64,000 nucleotides of DNA from Roseivirga sp. BDSF3-8 (GTDB lineage Bacteria; Bacteroidota; Bacteroidia; Cytophagales; Cyclobacteriaceae): the NCBI RefSeq assembly GCF_041449215.1, contig NZ_JBGNFV010000001.1, positions 1,835,001-1,899,000 on the forward strand, in the 5' to 3' direction. Shown here in pieces: positions 9,532-18,672 of the stretch. The notes below the pieces were generated by a model that searched no databases, had not been told where the DNA came from, and saw only the letters and a program-made list of their open reading frames with translations. The translations under genes were made by a program, and so were the position numbers. Each line of letters starts with the position of its first letter. The first letter of the stretch is position 1.

Positions 9532-10203
9532 TCAGGCTACAGAGCCGGCCCCAACATTTTCTTTAGTATCTGACCCTTCGGCCACAGACTCTGCAACAAC
9601 TTCATCTGCTGATGATGGCTCAGAGAAGAAACGCCTCTGCATAATCAGAATCGTGGCAACGCCTACAAAAATAGCGGCATCGGCCACATTGAATATGGGC
9701 CAGAGTGACATGTAATCGCCACCGATGAAAGGCACCCAGGAAGCTACCTGTCCTTCCCAAATATCCAGGTAAAACATATCGACTACTTTACCGTGAAACC
9801 AGGGGGTAGGGGCATCATTGGAAGTAAGCCCAAGGTATTTACCGTAGAAGATACTGTCTACCACATTCCCTACAGCGCCTCCTAAAATAAGGCCTATGCT
9901 CCAAAGCAAACCTGAATGTACGCGGCGTTTAGCAAGCAGATACAGGTAAAAGGCGATAAAACACATTGCCACCAGACGAAACAGGGTAAGAACGAGCTTA
10001 TCATACTCAAAGCCGAGTTCTATACCAAAGGCCATACCAGGATTGAGAGTGTAATGAAGCTTGAACCAATCTCCAATGACAGGTATCTCGCCAGCAGAAC
10101 CACGCACCATATTATAGTGCACCAGTAACTTAACTACCTGATCTACTAGGATCACGACGAAGCTGAGGATAAAATATTTGGTGTACTTAAATTTTCCCGC
10201 CAT
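9532..10203 (-). CDS. lspA: Lipoprotein signal peptidase (signal peptidase II)
   Basis: LspA removes signal peptides from prolipoproteins after diacylglyceryl transfer, in the inner membrane. The 223-residue protein has four hydrophobic segments and both catalytic Asp motifs: GGAVGNVVDSIFYG and FNVADAAIFVGV. It is longer than the enterobacterial enzyme (about 165 residues) because of an insert between the aspartates and an acidic C-terminal tail of about 30 residues. It starts 35 bases after ileS, so both are likely one operon, a conserved pairing. Several predicted lipoproteins in this window would be its substrates. Confidence 0.95.
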   Translation of the reverse strand: MAGKFKYTKYFILSFVVILVDQVVKLLVHYNMVRGSAGEIPVIGDWFKLHYTLNPGMAFGIELGFEYDKLVLTLFRLVAMCFIAFYLYLLAKRRVHSGLLWSIGLILGGAVGNVVDSIFYGKYLGLTSNDAPTPWFHGKVVDMFYLDIWEGQVASWVPFIGGDYMSLWPIFNVADAAIFVGVATILIMQRRFFSEPSSADEVVAESVAEGSDTKENVGAGSVA

Positions 10204-10238
10204 CTATTGCCTGTTTTTCCTTACAAAATAGTGAATAT

Positions 10239-13200
10239 TTAGACGTCTATCCTCACCTTTAATACGAGGTCGTCCATTTCCAACACCTTTCCGTCGTTCA
10301 AGGTTTCCGGCATATCAAGGTTGAGCGCTTGGGTTTCACGACAGATATACTCTTTATTCGCATCAAGAGCCGCATTCACAAGGTCCTGGTTTTTCTCAAC
10401 GCTGATTTTGATCTTATCCTGTACATCGAGCCCCATATCTTTTCTAAGATTCTGAACCCGGTTTACAAGCTCCCGTGCTATTCCTTCCTGACGGAGCTCA
10501 TCGGAGAGAGTAATATCAAGAGCTACCGTGTACCGGCCATCATTAGCCACAGACCACCCCGGGATATCATCTGACGATATCTCCACATAGTCTGCCATAA
10601 GAACCAGATCCCCATCTGATAGTTGAAGAGTTATCTGACCATTACGCTCTAGCTGTATAATCTCCTCCTGACCAAAATCACCAATAGCAGCCGCTATCTC
10701 TTTAACCTTAGGCCCGAATTCTTTGCCAAGCCTCGGGAAGTTAGGTTTAATCTTTTTGGTAAGGATGCCGGAGGTATCGTCGATGTATTCCACCGTTTTC
10801 ACGTTTACCTCATTCATGATTATGTTATCTACGCTCTGAAGCATTTCCTTATCCTCGTTACTTAAAACGGGAATGAGAATCCGTGAGAGAGGCTGCCTTA
10901 CTTTCAGGTTATGCTTACGGCGCAGACTGTGTACAAGTGAGCTGATTTTTTGTGCACCATCCATTTTGGTCTCCAGCGCCTTATCTATTTGTGCATCTGC
11001 TACCTCCGGCCACCTCGTAAGGTGTACACTCTCAGCATTATCCTGACTGGTTACGCCGTTAAGGTCACGGTAGAGATTCTCAGCATAAAATGGGGCAATG
11101 GGGCTCATGAGCCTGGCCATGGTATTCAGGCAGGTATAGAGCGTCTGGTAAGCTGCTTTTTTATCTTCGTTGTATTCTCCTTTCCAGAAACGCTTTCTGT
11201 TCAGCCTGACGTACCAGTTACTAAGTTCATCCGTTACAAAGTCCTGAATGGCCCTTGCTGCCCGCGTAGGCTCATAATCATCATACGCATTCGCGGTGGT
11301 CTTTATTAATGAGTTGAGCCGGGAAAGAACCCAGCGATCAGACTCGGTTCGCTGCTCGTAGGGTATTTCACCACCCTCGAACCTGAAGCCATCAAGGTTC
11401 GCATAAAGAGCAAAGAAGTTATAAGTATTCTGTAGCGTACCGAAGAAGCGCCTTTGCACCTCCTGAACACCCTCTAAGTTAAACTTAAGATCATCCCAGG
11501 GATTGGCATTGCTGATCATGTACCAACGTGTGGCATCAGGCCCATATTTGCCTATCGTCTTGAAAGGGTCTATGGCATTGCCCAGACGCTTGGACATCTT
11601 ATTCCCGTTCTTATCAAGCACAAGGCCATTGGCGATTACATTCTTGTAAGCCACGCTGTCAAATAGCATACCTGCTATAGCGTGCAAGGTAAAGAACCAC
11701 CCCCTGGTCTGGTCTACACCCTCAGCGATGAAGTCCGCGGGGAAATTACCCTCAAAGGCATCATGCCCCTCAAACGGATAGTGCCACTGGGCATATGGCA
11801 TGGCACCGCTGTCAAACCACACATCGATGAGGTCAGCCTCACGGTGCATTTTTTGGCCTGATGGGCTCACAAGAACGATGTCGTCTACATATGGCCTGTG
11901 AAGGTCATTCTTGGCAATGGCCTCGTTATTTTTATCAATAAGCTCCGAGTCAGCCGGGAAAGCCTCATTGGCTTTATTCACCGCATCTTTTAACTCGGCT
12001 ATGCTTCCGATACAAACCTCTTCCTTACCATCTTCAGTACGCCAGATTGGCAGGGGTGTACCCCAGTAACGGCTTCTGCTAAGATTCCAGTCCACCAGGT
12101 TTTTGAGCCAGTTGCCAAAGCGGCCCGTGCCGGTAGCTTCTGGCTTCCAGTTTATAGTATCATTCAGCGCTATGAGCTTATCCCTGTATTCAGTGGTTTT
12201 GATAAACCAGCTATCCAAAGGATAGTATAGTACAGGCTTATCAGTACGCCAGCAGTGGGGGTAATTGTGCTCGTATTTTTCAACGCGGAACGCCCTGTTT
12301 TCTTCTTTCAGTTTTATGGCAATAAGTACGTCAGTAGACTTATAGTCAGGGTCGCTTTCATCCTGGCCGTCGTAATTTTTCACGTACATACCGGCAAAGT
12401 CTTTGACCTCCGGGCGAAAGCGACCTTGCTTATCTACCAGTGGCACCTCATACCCTTCCTCATCTTTGAGGAACATACCCGGGATGCCATTTTGCTCCAG
12501 AGCACGAAAATCATCTGACCCGAAAGGTTTGGCAAGGTGCACAATACCGGTGCCATCTTCTGTAGTAACGAAGTCACCGGCTATCACCGTAAAGGCAGGG
12601 TGAGGAAGGCTTACATACGGCATAAGCTGCTCGTATTCCATACCTACCAGGTCACTGCCCTTCATTTCTTCCAGTATATCGAAAGGTATCTTTTTATCGC
12701 CTGGCGTGTAGTCTTCCAGCGTTAGGTCCTCGTGCTTTTTATTAAAGTACGAGTATATGCGATCCTTCGCTAAGATGACATAGATGGGCTCACCAGTGTA
12801 TTGATTGAAGGTACGCACCTTCACATAAGTAATGTTTTTGCCTACCGCCAGCGCAGAGTTGCTGGGCAGTGTCCATGGGGTCGTAGTCCAGGCAATAAAG
12901 AAATCCTGGCTGCTCCCTTTAACTTTAAACTGGGCGGTAACGGAGGTATCCTTGACTTCACGATAGGCACCTGGTTGATTCAGCTCATGGGAGCTGAGTC
13001 CGGTACCGGCTGCAGGTGAGTAAGGCTGAATGGTGAAGCCTTTATACAGGAGGCCTTTTTCATATAATTTTTTCAGCAGGCTCCACAGGCTTTCCATGTA
13101 GTCCGTATCAAAGGTAATGTACGGATCATCCAGATCTACCCAATAGCCCATCTGCTCAGTGAGTTTATCCCACTGATCTTTGAATTTCATGACCGCCTCA

Positions 13201-13562
13201 CGACAGTGGCGATTATACTCCTCAACGGTAATTTTCTTACCAATATCCTCTTTGGTGATACCCAGCTCTTTTTCAACCTGCAGTTCCACGGGAAGTCCGT
13301 GAGTATCCCAGCCACCTTTACGCTTCACCTGGAAACCCTGCAGCGTCTTATACCGGCAGAATACATCCTTGACTGCACGCGCCATTACGTGGTGAATACC
13401 CGGCGTACCATTGGCAGAGGGGGGGCCTTCATAAAAAGTAAAGGCATCGCCTTCACTTCTGGAGTCGATACTCTTTTGAAAAATATCATTTTCTTTCCAG
13501 TACCTGAGCACGTCTGTTGCCAGTGCTGCGTAGTCTATGTTCTTGTATTCAGGATATTTCAC
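10239..13562 (-). CDS. ileS: Isoleucyl-tRNA synthetase
   Basis: A class I aminoacyl-tRNA synthetase of 1107 residues that charges tRNA-Ile. The HIGH-type motif is GIHH at residues 55-58 (in SANGTPGIHHVMA), the KMSKS loop is KMSKRLGNAID, and the editing domain lies between. The C-terminal region has the anticodon-binding fold and a long tail of the eukaryote-like, mupirocin-tolerant class, judged only from the length and tail type. The start is GTG (complement 13560-13562), which gives the usual KYPEYKNIDY beginning. A TAnnTTTG box lies 26 bases upstream. First gene of the ileS-lspA operon. Confidence 0.96.
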   Translation of the reverse strand: MKYPEYKNIDYAALATDVLRYWKENDIFQKSIDSRSEGDAFTFYEGPPSANGTPGIHHVMARAVKDVFCRYKTLQGFQVKRKGGWDTHGLPVELQVEKELGITKEDIGKKITVEEYNRHCREAVMKFKDQWDKLTEQMGYWVDLDDPYITFDTDYMESLWSLLKKLYEKGLLYKGFTIQPYSPAAGTGLSSHELNQPGAYREVKDTSVTAQFKVKGSSQDFFIAWTTTPWTLPSNSALAVGKNITYVKVRTFNQYTGEPIYVILAKDRIYSYFNKKHEDLTLEDYTPGDKKIPFDILEEMKGSDLVGMEYEQLMPYVSLPHPAFTVIAGDFVTTEDGTGIVHLAKPFGSDDFRALEQNGIPGMFLKDEEGYEVPLVDKQGRFRPEVKDFAGMYVKNYDGQDESDPDYKSTDVLIAIKLKEENRAFRVEKYEHNYPHCWRTDKPVLYYPLDSWFIKTTEYRDKLIALNDTINWKPEATGTGRFGNWLKNLVDWNLSRSRYWGTPLPIWRTEDGKEEVCIGSIAELKDAVNKANEAFPADSELIDKNNEAIAKNDLHRPYVDDIVLVSPSGQKMHREADLIDVWFDSGAMPYAQWHYPFEGHDAFEGNFPADFIAEGVDQTRGWFFTLHAIAGMLFDSVAYKNVIANGLVLDKNGNKMSKRLGNAIDPFKTIGKYGPDATRWYMISNANPWDDLKFNLEGVQEVQRRFFGTLQNTYNFFALYANLDGFRFEGGEIPYEQRTESDRWVLSRLNSLIKTTANAYDDYEPTRAARAIQDFVTDELSNWYVRLNRKRFWKGEYNEDKKAAYQTLYTCLNTMARLMSPIAPFYAENLYRDLNGVTSQDNAESVHLTRWPEVADAQIDKALETKMDGAQKISSLVHSLRRKHNLKVRQPLSRILIPVLSNEDKEMLQSVDNIIMNEVNVKTVEYIDDTSGILTKKIKPNFPRLGKEFGPKVKEIAAAIGDFGQEEIIQLERNGQITLQLSDGDLVLMADYVEISSDDIPGWSVANDGRYTVALDITLSDELRQEGIARELVNRVQNLRKDMGLDVQDKIKISVEKNQDLVNAALDANKEYICRETQALNLDMPETLNDGKVLEMDDLVLKVRIDV

Positions 13563-13587
13563 GAGATCGCTTTTATCAAAAACCCGA

Positions 13588-13595
13588 CAAATATA
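13588..13595 (-). promoter_or_regulatory. Candidate -7 box of the ileS-lspA promoter
   Basis: On the minus strand this reads TATATTTG, an exact match to the Bacteroidota -7 consensus TAnnTTTG, 26 bases before the GTG start of ileS. No matching TTTG is seen at -33, so the support is a single box in the right place. Confidence 0.5.
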
Positions 13596-13705
13596 GAAAA
13601 TTTACACCCTTAATGTAAGCAGATAAACAGAGGATGGGTTCCGGCCTATCTCAGGCTATACGAAAACTTAAGACAAAGTGTTCTTTGGCAGGAAATAATG
13701 CCTTT

Positions 13706-16126
13706 TCAGGAATTACCCTCTCCTTGCTCACTTTTCTCTACCCTTATCTTGTCCACATCTATCTCCTCGTCTTCTGCCTCATGATAGAACTCCTCATAAT
13801 GCTCGATAAGGGGATGAAAGTCTTTGCGTCTTTTTCCATCATCGAAAGTCATGAGTAGTATAGGCAGCAGAATAAGATTGGTAAACATGGCTATAAGCAG
13901 GGTGGTGCTTGTGAGAAAACCAAGGGCAACCGTACCGCCGAAGTCACTAAAGGCAAAAATGATGAAGCCCGCAAAGAGTATGATCGATGTGTACATCATA
14001 CTTGCACCTGTTTCTCTGACACTCTTACTAATAGCAAGGGGAACAAAGAAGTTATTAGCAAAAAGCTCCTGCCGGTATTTAGCCAGGAAGTGAATACTGT
14101 CATCCACTGAAATACCGAATGCAATACTAAAAATAAGGGCTGTGCTTGGTTTCAAAGGAATACCTGCGAAGCCCATAATACCCGCAGTGAGTATAAGAGG
14201 TACCAGGTTTGGTACCAGAGATATCAGTATCATCCGGATGTTGCCAAAGAGCATGGCCATGATTACACTGATCAAAGCAAAGGCTAATAGCAGGCTGGTG
14301 CGAAGGTTATCAATGAGAAAGTTATTGCCTTTTATAAATAGCGGGGTGGTACCGGTGATACCTACTTCTATATCCGTACCTTCAAATATTTCTGCCACCT
14401 TAGGCTCAACAACCCTCCCGATAAGGCTGTCCATTTTTAGCGAGCCGATATCGGCAATTTTAAGGCTTACCCTGATCTTTTGACCGGTGCTATCTACGAA
14501 TGAGCTGAGCAGACCTGAGCTATCACTTTGCTCGCGCAGGTATCGAAGTATAAAGTTTTTATCCTGGTTAGTGGGCAAGGCGTAAAAAGCGGGGTTGTTA
14601 TTATAAAAAGCCTGGCGAGCTGCTTTAATAAAGCTTACTACCGACACGGGTGTACTCAAATATTCCTGATCGGCAAGAAAATCTTCCAGCTCCTCGATCT
14701 TACGCAAATTACTTAACCTAAGGACCCCTCGGCGCTTACCCGTATCCACAATAATTTCCAGAGGCATAACGCCGCTAAAGTTCGCCTCAAAAAAAGCAAG
14801 GTCCGTTCTGATCTCACTATCCTCCGGAATATCATCTACCATATATGATACAGATTGTATCTGGTACATACCGTACACCCCTGCCCCGACCAGCACTGCA
14901 GTAATAAAGAACACGCGGTAGCGGTAGCGGTGAACAAGCAAATCTATAGCCGTAAGGAACTTATCAAGCCCCTTAAAATGGAGGTGCTTGAGTTTCCTGG
15001 TATTAGGCTCTGGCAGGTAACTGAAGATGGCCGGGATAAAAATGATACTTACAAAGAACGTGGCGAAAATGTTTATGCCTGCCACTACACCAAACTCCCG
15101 CAGTATAGTAATATCCGTGAAGGCAAGTACACCGAAACCTATTGCGGTGGTGCTATTTGTGATCAGCGTGGCAAGTCCTATCTTCCGTATGATCCGGCTA
15201 AGAGCCCGCATCTTATTACCATGCCGGTTAAACTCCTGGTGGTATTTATTAAGCAGGTAAACACTATTGGGAATGCCTATGACGACTATCAGGGGAGGAA
15301 TAAGGGCTGTTAGCAGAGTAATCTTATACCCGAGTAAGACTATGGTGCCCAATGACCAAACGATCATGATGCCGATCATGATGAGAGGGAAGATAACAGC
15401 ATCCCATGAGCGGTAAAAAAAGAGGAGAATAAGCCCTGTAATCAGCACACTCAGCATGAGAAACATGTTGAGCTCATCTTTTACATTACTCGCTATGATG
15501 GACCGAACAAAGGGCAGCCCCGCAAAGTGCAGCTTTATGCCGGTATTTTCAGTGAACCCATCTCCCAGGTCTACGATATCCTGCACCAGCCTTAGCCGGT
15601 CTTCAGAGTTAAGCGTCGCCTTTTCTATGGCTACCAGCATGAGTGTGGCCCCATTTTCAAGGTTCACCACCTGCGACGTGTAAAACCGCTGATCACGTAC
15701 ATCGCGAAGCAAACTGTCAACCTCCCCCTGGCTCTCCGGAATAGTGGGGAAGAGAGGCACAAGATCAAACCGTTTTTCCTGAGAGTTTCGCTCAAGGCGT
15801 TGCAGTAAAGGTAGGCTAAGCACGCTTTTGACCCCTTCTACAGCAGTAATCTCATCACTCAGTGCCTTATATCGCCTTAAATTGTCAGCTTCATATAGTG
15901 CGCTGTCTTTAACCCCCACGGCCAGGATATTGGCATCTTCGCCGAAAAGGTCTCTGAACTCCTGAAAATACACCATGTCAGGATCGTTGGAAGGAACGAT
16001 CTTGGCAAAATCGTAGCTGAGCTCGATACGGCTGGCCTGAAATCCCATAAAGACAGTGATAGCTGCCAAAAGAAGGATCAGGTAGAGCCTGTAGCTAAAT
16101 ACTATATGGGCGAGTTTTGTCCACAT
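13706..16126 (-). CDS. RND superfamily transporter, MMPL/HAE3 type
   Basis: An 806-residue inner-membrane protein with the duplicated RND plan: a first helix at residues 12-30, a soluble loop to about 200, five to six helices at about 220-370, a second single helix near 405, a second loop to about 600, and a final helix bundle at 610-760. SSD-like blocks include TALIPPLIVVIGIPNSVYLLNKYH and STALIFSIAFGISVDDSIHFLAKYR, with the latter carrying the acidic proton-relay residues. Such proteins move lipids or hydrophobic compounds. No adaptor or outer-membrane partner lies beside it. The substrate is unknown. Confidence 0.88.
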   Translation of the reverse strand: MWTKLAHIVFSYRLYLILLLAAITVFMGFQASRIELSYDFAKIVPSNDPDMVYFQEFRDLFGEDANILAVGVKDSALYEADNLRRYKALSDEITAVEGVKSVLSLPLLQRLERNSQEKRFDLVPLFPTIPESQGEVDSLLRDVRDQRFYTSQVVNLENGATLMLVAIEKATLNSEDRLRLVQDIVDLGDGFTENTGIKLHFAGLPFVRSIIASNVKDELNMFLMLSVLITGLILLFFYRSWDAVIFPLIMIGIMIVWSLGTIVLLGYKITLLTALIPPLIVVIGIPNSVYLLNKYHQEFNRHGNKMRALSRIIRKIGLATLITNSTTAIGFGVLAFTDITILREFGVVAGINIFATFFVSIIFIPAIFSYLPEPNTRKLKHLHFKGLDKFLTAIDLLVHRYRYRVFFITAVLVGAGVYGMYQIQSVSYMVDDIPEDSEIRTDLAFFEANFSGVMPLEIIVDTGKRRGVLRLSNLRKIEELEDFLADQEYLSTPVSVVSFIKAARQAFYNNNPAFYALPTNQDKNFILRYLREQSDSSGLLSSFVDSTGQKIRVSLKIADIGSLKMDSLIGRVVEPKVAEIFEGTDIEVGITGTTPLFIKGNNFLIDNLRTSLLLAFALISVIMAMLFGNIRMILISLVPNLVPLILTAGIMGFAGIPLKPSTALIFSIAFGISVDDSIHFLAKYRQELFANNFFVPLAISKSVRETGASMMYTSIILFAGFIIFAFSDFGGTVALGFLTSTTLLIAMFTNLILLPILLMTFDDGKRRKDFHPLIEHYEEFYHEAEDEEIDVDKIRVEKSEQGEGNS

Positions 16127-16149
16127 TTATGTTAAGGGCGTCAAAGGTA

Positions 16150-16157
16150 CAAATTTA
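16150..16157 (-). promoter_or_regulatory. Candidate -7 box of the RND gene
   Basis: Minus-strand reading TAAATTTG matches TAnnTTTG exactly and sits 24 bases before the ATG of the RND gene. No convincing -33 element was found. Confidence 0.45.
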
Positions 16158-16299
16158 TTTGTTCCACAGGGAGTTTCCGTGCTGGCATGTACCATTGGTG
16201 AGGTAAAATACGTCTTCTGTGCTTGAGAAAGGCCTGATGGCTGTAGTATAGCAACAACAAACACAGCAATCAAACACAGGGAACCCGCTAAAGTTTCCT

Positions 16300-17655
16300 T
16301 CAGACTACCGGCAGGCTGATCCCCATGAGCCTGCGGTAGACACTAACAGCATGGCGGTCAGTCATACCGCTTACATAGTCCACTATAGCCAATGTAATGC
16401 GGTAAGCATCTTTGTCCGCCTCTTTTATGGCATAGTGTACCTCTTCAGGAAGCAAGCGGGCAGCGACAGTATGCTTTTTGCTGTTACCAAACAGGTCCTT
16501 AAGGCCGGCCGTGCTAAACGCAGCAGGGATAAAAGCGCTTAGCAATCCGCCCAAAACTTCAAACCCTGCCATTTCTCGCTCTTTTACTGGTTGGGCCCGG
16601 TATATTTTTTCTACTGAAATAGCACTGATACGGCCTAATGTATTGCTCGCAGGGATATCATCTGTAAGCGACGTGTCATAAGCTCCGCTCAGAATGTCAC
16701 CTTCCTTTTCTATAAATAAGTCTGTACACTGCCCGATAAGACGACCGATAGCAAGAGCCCTCAACGTACCTATCTTTTCAGAGACACTGCGATACCTTTC
16801 CAGCTTGGATGCGTCATAACTATCCCCCAACAGGTCAGCCAAAAGATCCCGGGCTTCCTCAAATGACACAAAACCCAGACGGCAACCATCTTCAAGGTCT
16901 ATGACATTATAACATATATCATCTGCTGCTTCTACCAAAAATGCCAAAGGGTGGCGGCACCAGGCCATTTCTTCTTCTCCTCCTAGCTTTCTCAGGCCAA
17001 GCGAGCGCGCTATGTCGGCAAAAATCTCCTTCTCCGATTGAAAGAACCCGTATTTCTTCTGGCTACGGCGCTTCTTATCCTGTTCATTCATCAGTGATTC
17101 GCGAGGATATTTTGTAAATGCCGCAAGAGTTGGGGCTTTAAGCTTCAGCCCCTGATACCCTTTTTGGTTCAGTAGCCTGAAACCCTGAGCATTTCCTTCA
17201 AAGTTGCAAAGGTCTTCCCACTGCGCAGTTGAGTAGAGCCCGCTCAGGTCTGAAACCTTGGGGTGATGCCGAAAAAAATCTGAGATAGCATCTTCTCCAC
17301 TGTGTCCGAAAGGGGGGTTACCTATATCATGTGCTAGAGCGGCTGCCCCTGTAATTGCACCGAAGTCATACAGGTTAATCCCTTTATTTGTCAGTTCATG
17401 CTCTTTTTGCAGTATTTTCTCTCCAACTTCTTTGCCAAGTGAGCGCGCTACACTACTTACCTCTATGCTGTGTGTGAGACGAGTATGCACGAAGCTATGC
17501 TCAGGCAGAGGAAAAACCTGTGTTTTGTCCTGAAGCCGCCGGAAAGGGTGACTGAAAACGATGCGGTCATAGTCCCGTTCAAAGGCACTTCGCCCTGTCC
17601 CGAATGATTCTCCGTTTTGCTTTTCGTCCCCGGTAAGTAACTGTAGCCAATTCAT
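16300..17655 (-). CDS. dgt: Deoxyguanosinetriphosphate triphosphohydrolase (dGTPase-like HD protein)
   Basis: A 451-residue HD-domain enzyme expected to hydrolyse dGTP or other dNTPs to the nucleoside and triphosphate. The N-terminal FRRLQDKTQVFPLPEHSFVHTRLTHSIEVSSVAR carries the first metal His, AAALAHDIGNPPFGHSGEDAI carries the HD pair, and EAADDICYNVIDLEDG the distal Asp. The length fits the family. Some dGTPases limit phage by depleting dNTPs, but nothing around this copy suggests a defence role. Single-gene unit with a promoter box about 74 bases upstream. Confidence 0.92.
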   Translation of the reverse strand: MNWLQLLTGDEKQNGESFGTGRSAFERDYDRIVFSHPFRRLQDKTQVFPLPEHSFVHTRLTHSIEVSSVARSLGKEVGEKILQKEHELTNKGINLYDFGAITGAAALAHDIGNPPFGHSGEDAISDFFRHHPKVSDLSGLYSTAQWEDLCNFEGNAQGFRLLNQKGYQGLKLKAPTLAAFTKYPRESLMNEQDKKRRSQKKYGFFQSEKEIFADIARSLGLRKLGGEEEMAWCRHPLAFLVEAADDICYNVIDLEDGCRLGFVSFEEARDLLADLLGDSYDASKLERYRSVSEKIGTLRALAIGRLIGQCTDLFIEKEGDILSGAYDTSLTDDIPASNTLGRISAISVEKIYRAQPVKEREMAGFEVLGGLLSAFIPAAFSTAGLKDLFGNSKKHTVAARLLPEEVHYAIKEADKDAYRITLAIVDYVSGMTDRHAVSVYRRLMGISLPVV

Positions 17656-17728
17656 GTAAGGGTATCTGTGTTCCGGGGCAAAAATCGTAAAAATATGGTT
17701 AATGACGAATTTTAAAGGGAACGCTGCA

Positions 17729-17736
17729 CAAATATA
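17729..17736 (-). promoter_or_regulatory. Candidate -7 box of the dgt gene
   Basis: Minus-strand TATATTTG matches TAnnTTTG exactly. It would give a 5' leader of about 65 nt for dgt. A -33 TTTG at the right spacing is not visible. Confidence 0.45.
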
Positions 17737-17814
17737 GGTAGATGACCAAGAATCCTGTTTAGCTTGTTTAACAAAAACTTAAACATTTTTTTGAAATTTT
17801 ACCTGCTTTTGTAA

Positions 17815-17962
17815 ACTCTTTACGGCTAGCTCCCGTTAGAAATATCAGATGGATTTAAAAGAACAACACGGCTTAAATAGCCAAATATAGGTTTAGTAAG
17901 AATTTTGATGCGTATAGTGGTAGTTAGAAAAGGCACCGGAAATTTTTCGGTGCTTTTTTATT
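17815..17962 (+). ncRNA. Candidate small RNA between dgt and the PRC-barrel gene
   Basis: No coding frame is visible on the plus strand here, yet the stretch ends in an intrinsic terminator. It holds a short hairpin (GGCT at 17870-17873 with AGCC at 17879-17882). A TTTG at 17790-17793 with a weak TA-box about 18 bases later could be the promoter. The terminator has no upstream plus-strand gene to serve, since dgt is transcribed the other way. The promoter evidence is poor. Confidence 0.35.
17931..17962 (+). terminator. Intrinsic terminator with no upstream gene
   Basis: The stem GCACCG (17933-17938) pairs with CGGTGC (17948-17953) around an A/T-rich loop and is followed by a seven-T run. Confidence 0.75.
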
Positions 17963-18065
17963 TTGTTCAACTATAGATAAACAAATACTCACAAGCACTA
18001 ATACTTTGTTAAGGAATAATAAGCAATAGATAAACAAACTGAATCCTGGCTAAAGGGTTAATAGA

Positions 18066-18611
18066 ATGATAACCAAACAGAAACCAATCATGAGTACAGA
18101 TAACCTAATTAATTATGCAACCCTCCAATCATCAAGCATACAAGATTCAGTAGGCAACACCTACGGTTCTGTCTCAGAAATAATCCTGGACCGTACATCT
18201 GGAAAAGTGGAGTTTCTGGTGGTAGGCTCCGGTGGCATACTGGGCATAGGTAAAGATTATTTTGTAGTCCCTTACAAAAGTGTGGATATCAACCCTAATA
18301 CAGGGAAAATTCACATCAACACCACTAAGGAAAAGATTGAAAACGCTCCTCACTTTGATAAAGACAAGGTAAGTAAATGGAGTCAGGAAGATCGTGACGA
18401 AATGCTTACATACTATGGCGTGAGTAACCTAAAACACGGCACCAGCCAGGATGATATTAATAAGAGAGAGGGCGGACTTTCTGACCAAAACCATGACTCA
18501 TACGAAGGCAGCTCTCAGGTAACAAATGCACAGGGACCAGGAAACACCATTCCGGGAAAAAATATGGATTACGATAAGGTGAAAGGCACTAACGAAAACA
18601 GCCCGCACTAA
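18066..18611 (+). CDS. PRC-barrel domain protein
   Basis: A 181-residue cytosolic protein (or about 173 from the second ATG at 18090). Residues about 15-90 form a PRC-barrel: NYATLQSSSIQDSVGNTYGSVSEIILD followed by GKVEFLVVGSGGILGIGKDYFVVPYKSV. The C-terminal half is hydrophilic, rich in Asn, Gly and Asp and probably disordered. PRC-barrel proteins bind partner proteins or RNA; in soil and aquatic bacteria stand-alone ones are often stress-linked, but no target is evident here. Single gene. Confidence 0.82.
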   Translation: MITKQKPIMSTDNLINYATLQSSSIQDSVGNTYGSVSEIILDRTSGKVEFLVVGSGGILGIGKDYFVVPYKSVDINPNTGKIHINTTKEKIENAPHFDKDKVSKWSQEDRDEMLTYYGVSNLKHGTSQDDINKREGGLSDQNHDSYEGSSQVTNAQGPGNTIPGKNMDYDKVKGTNENSPH

Positions 18612-18648
18612 AAAAAAGAGCGACTACTCCCCTTATGGAGTAGCCGCT
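18611..18648 (-). terminator. Intrinsic terminator of the vWA gene
   Basis: CTACTCC (18624-18630) pairs with GGAGTAG (18637-18643), extended by AGCG/CGCT. On the minus strand it is followed by seven T, so it serves the vWA gene. It abuts the stop codon of the PRC-barrel gene. Confidence 0.75.
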
Positions 18649-18672
18649 GCCTTTATGTAAAGAAGCCCTTTT

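Noticed and set aside
13563-13640. T-box riboswitch upstream of ileS
   Set aside because: The leader is under 30 nt after the predicted promoter and has no T-box motif or terminator; T-boxes are not expected in this phylum.
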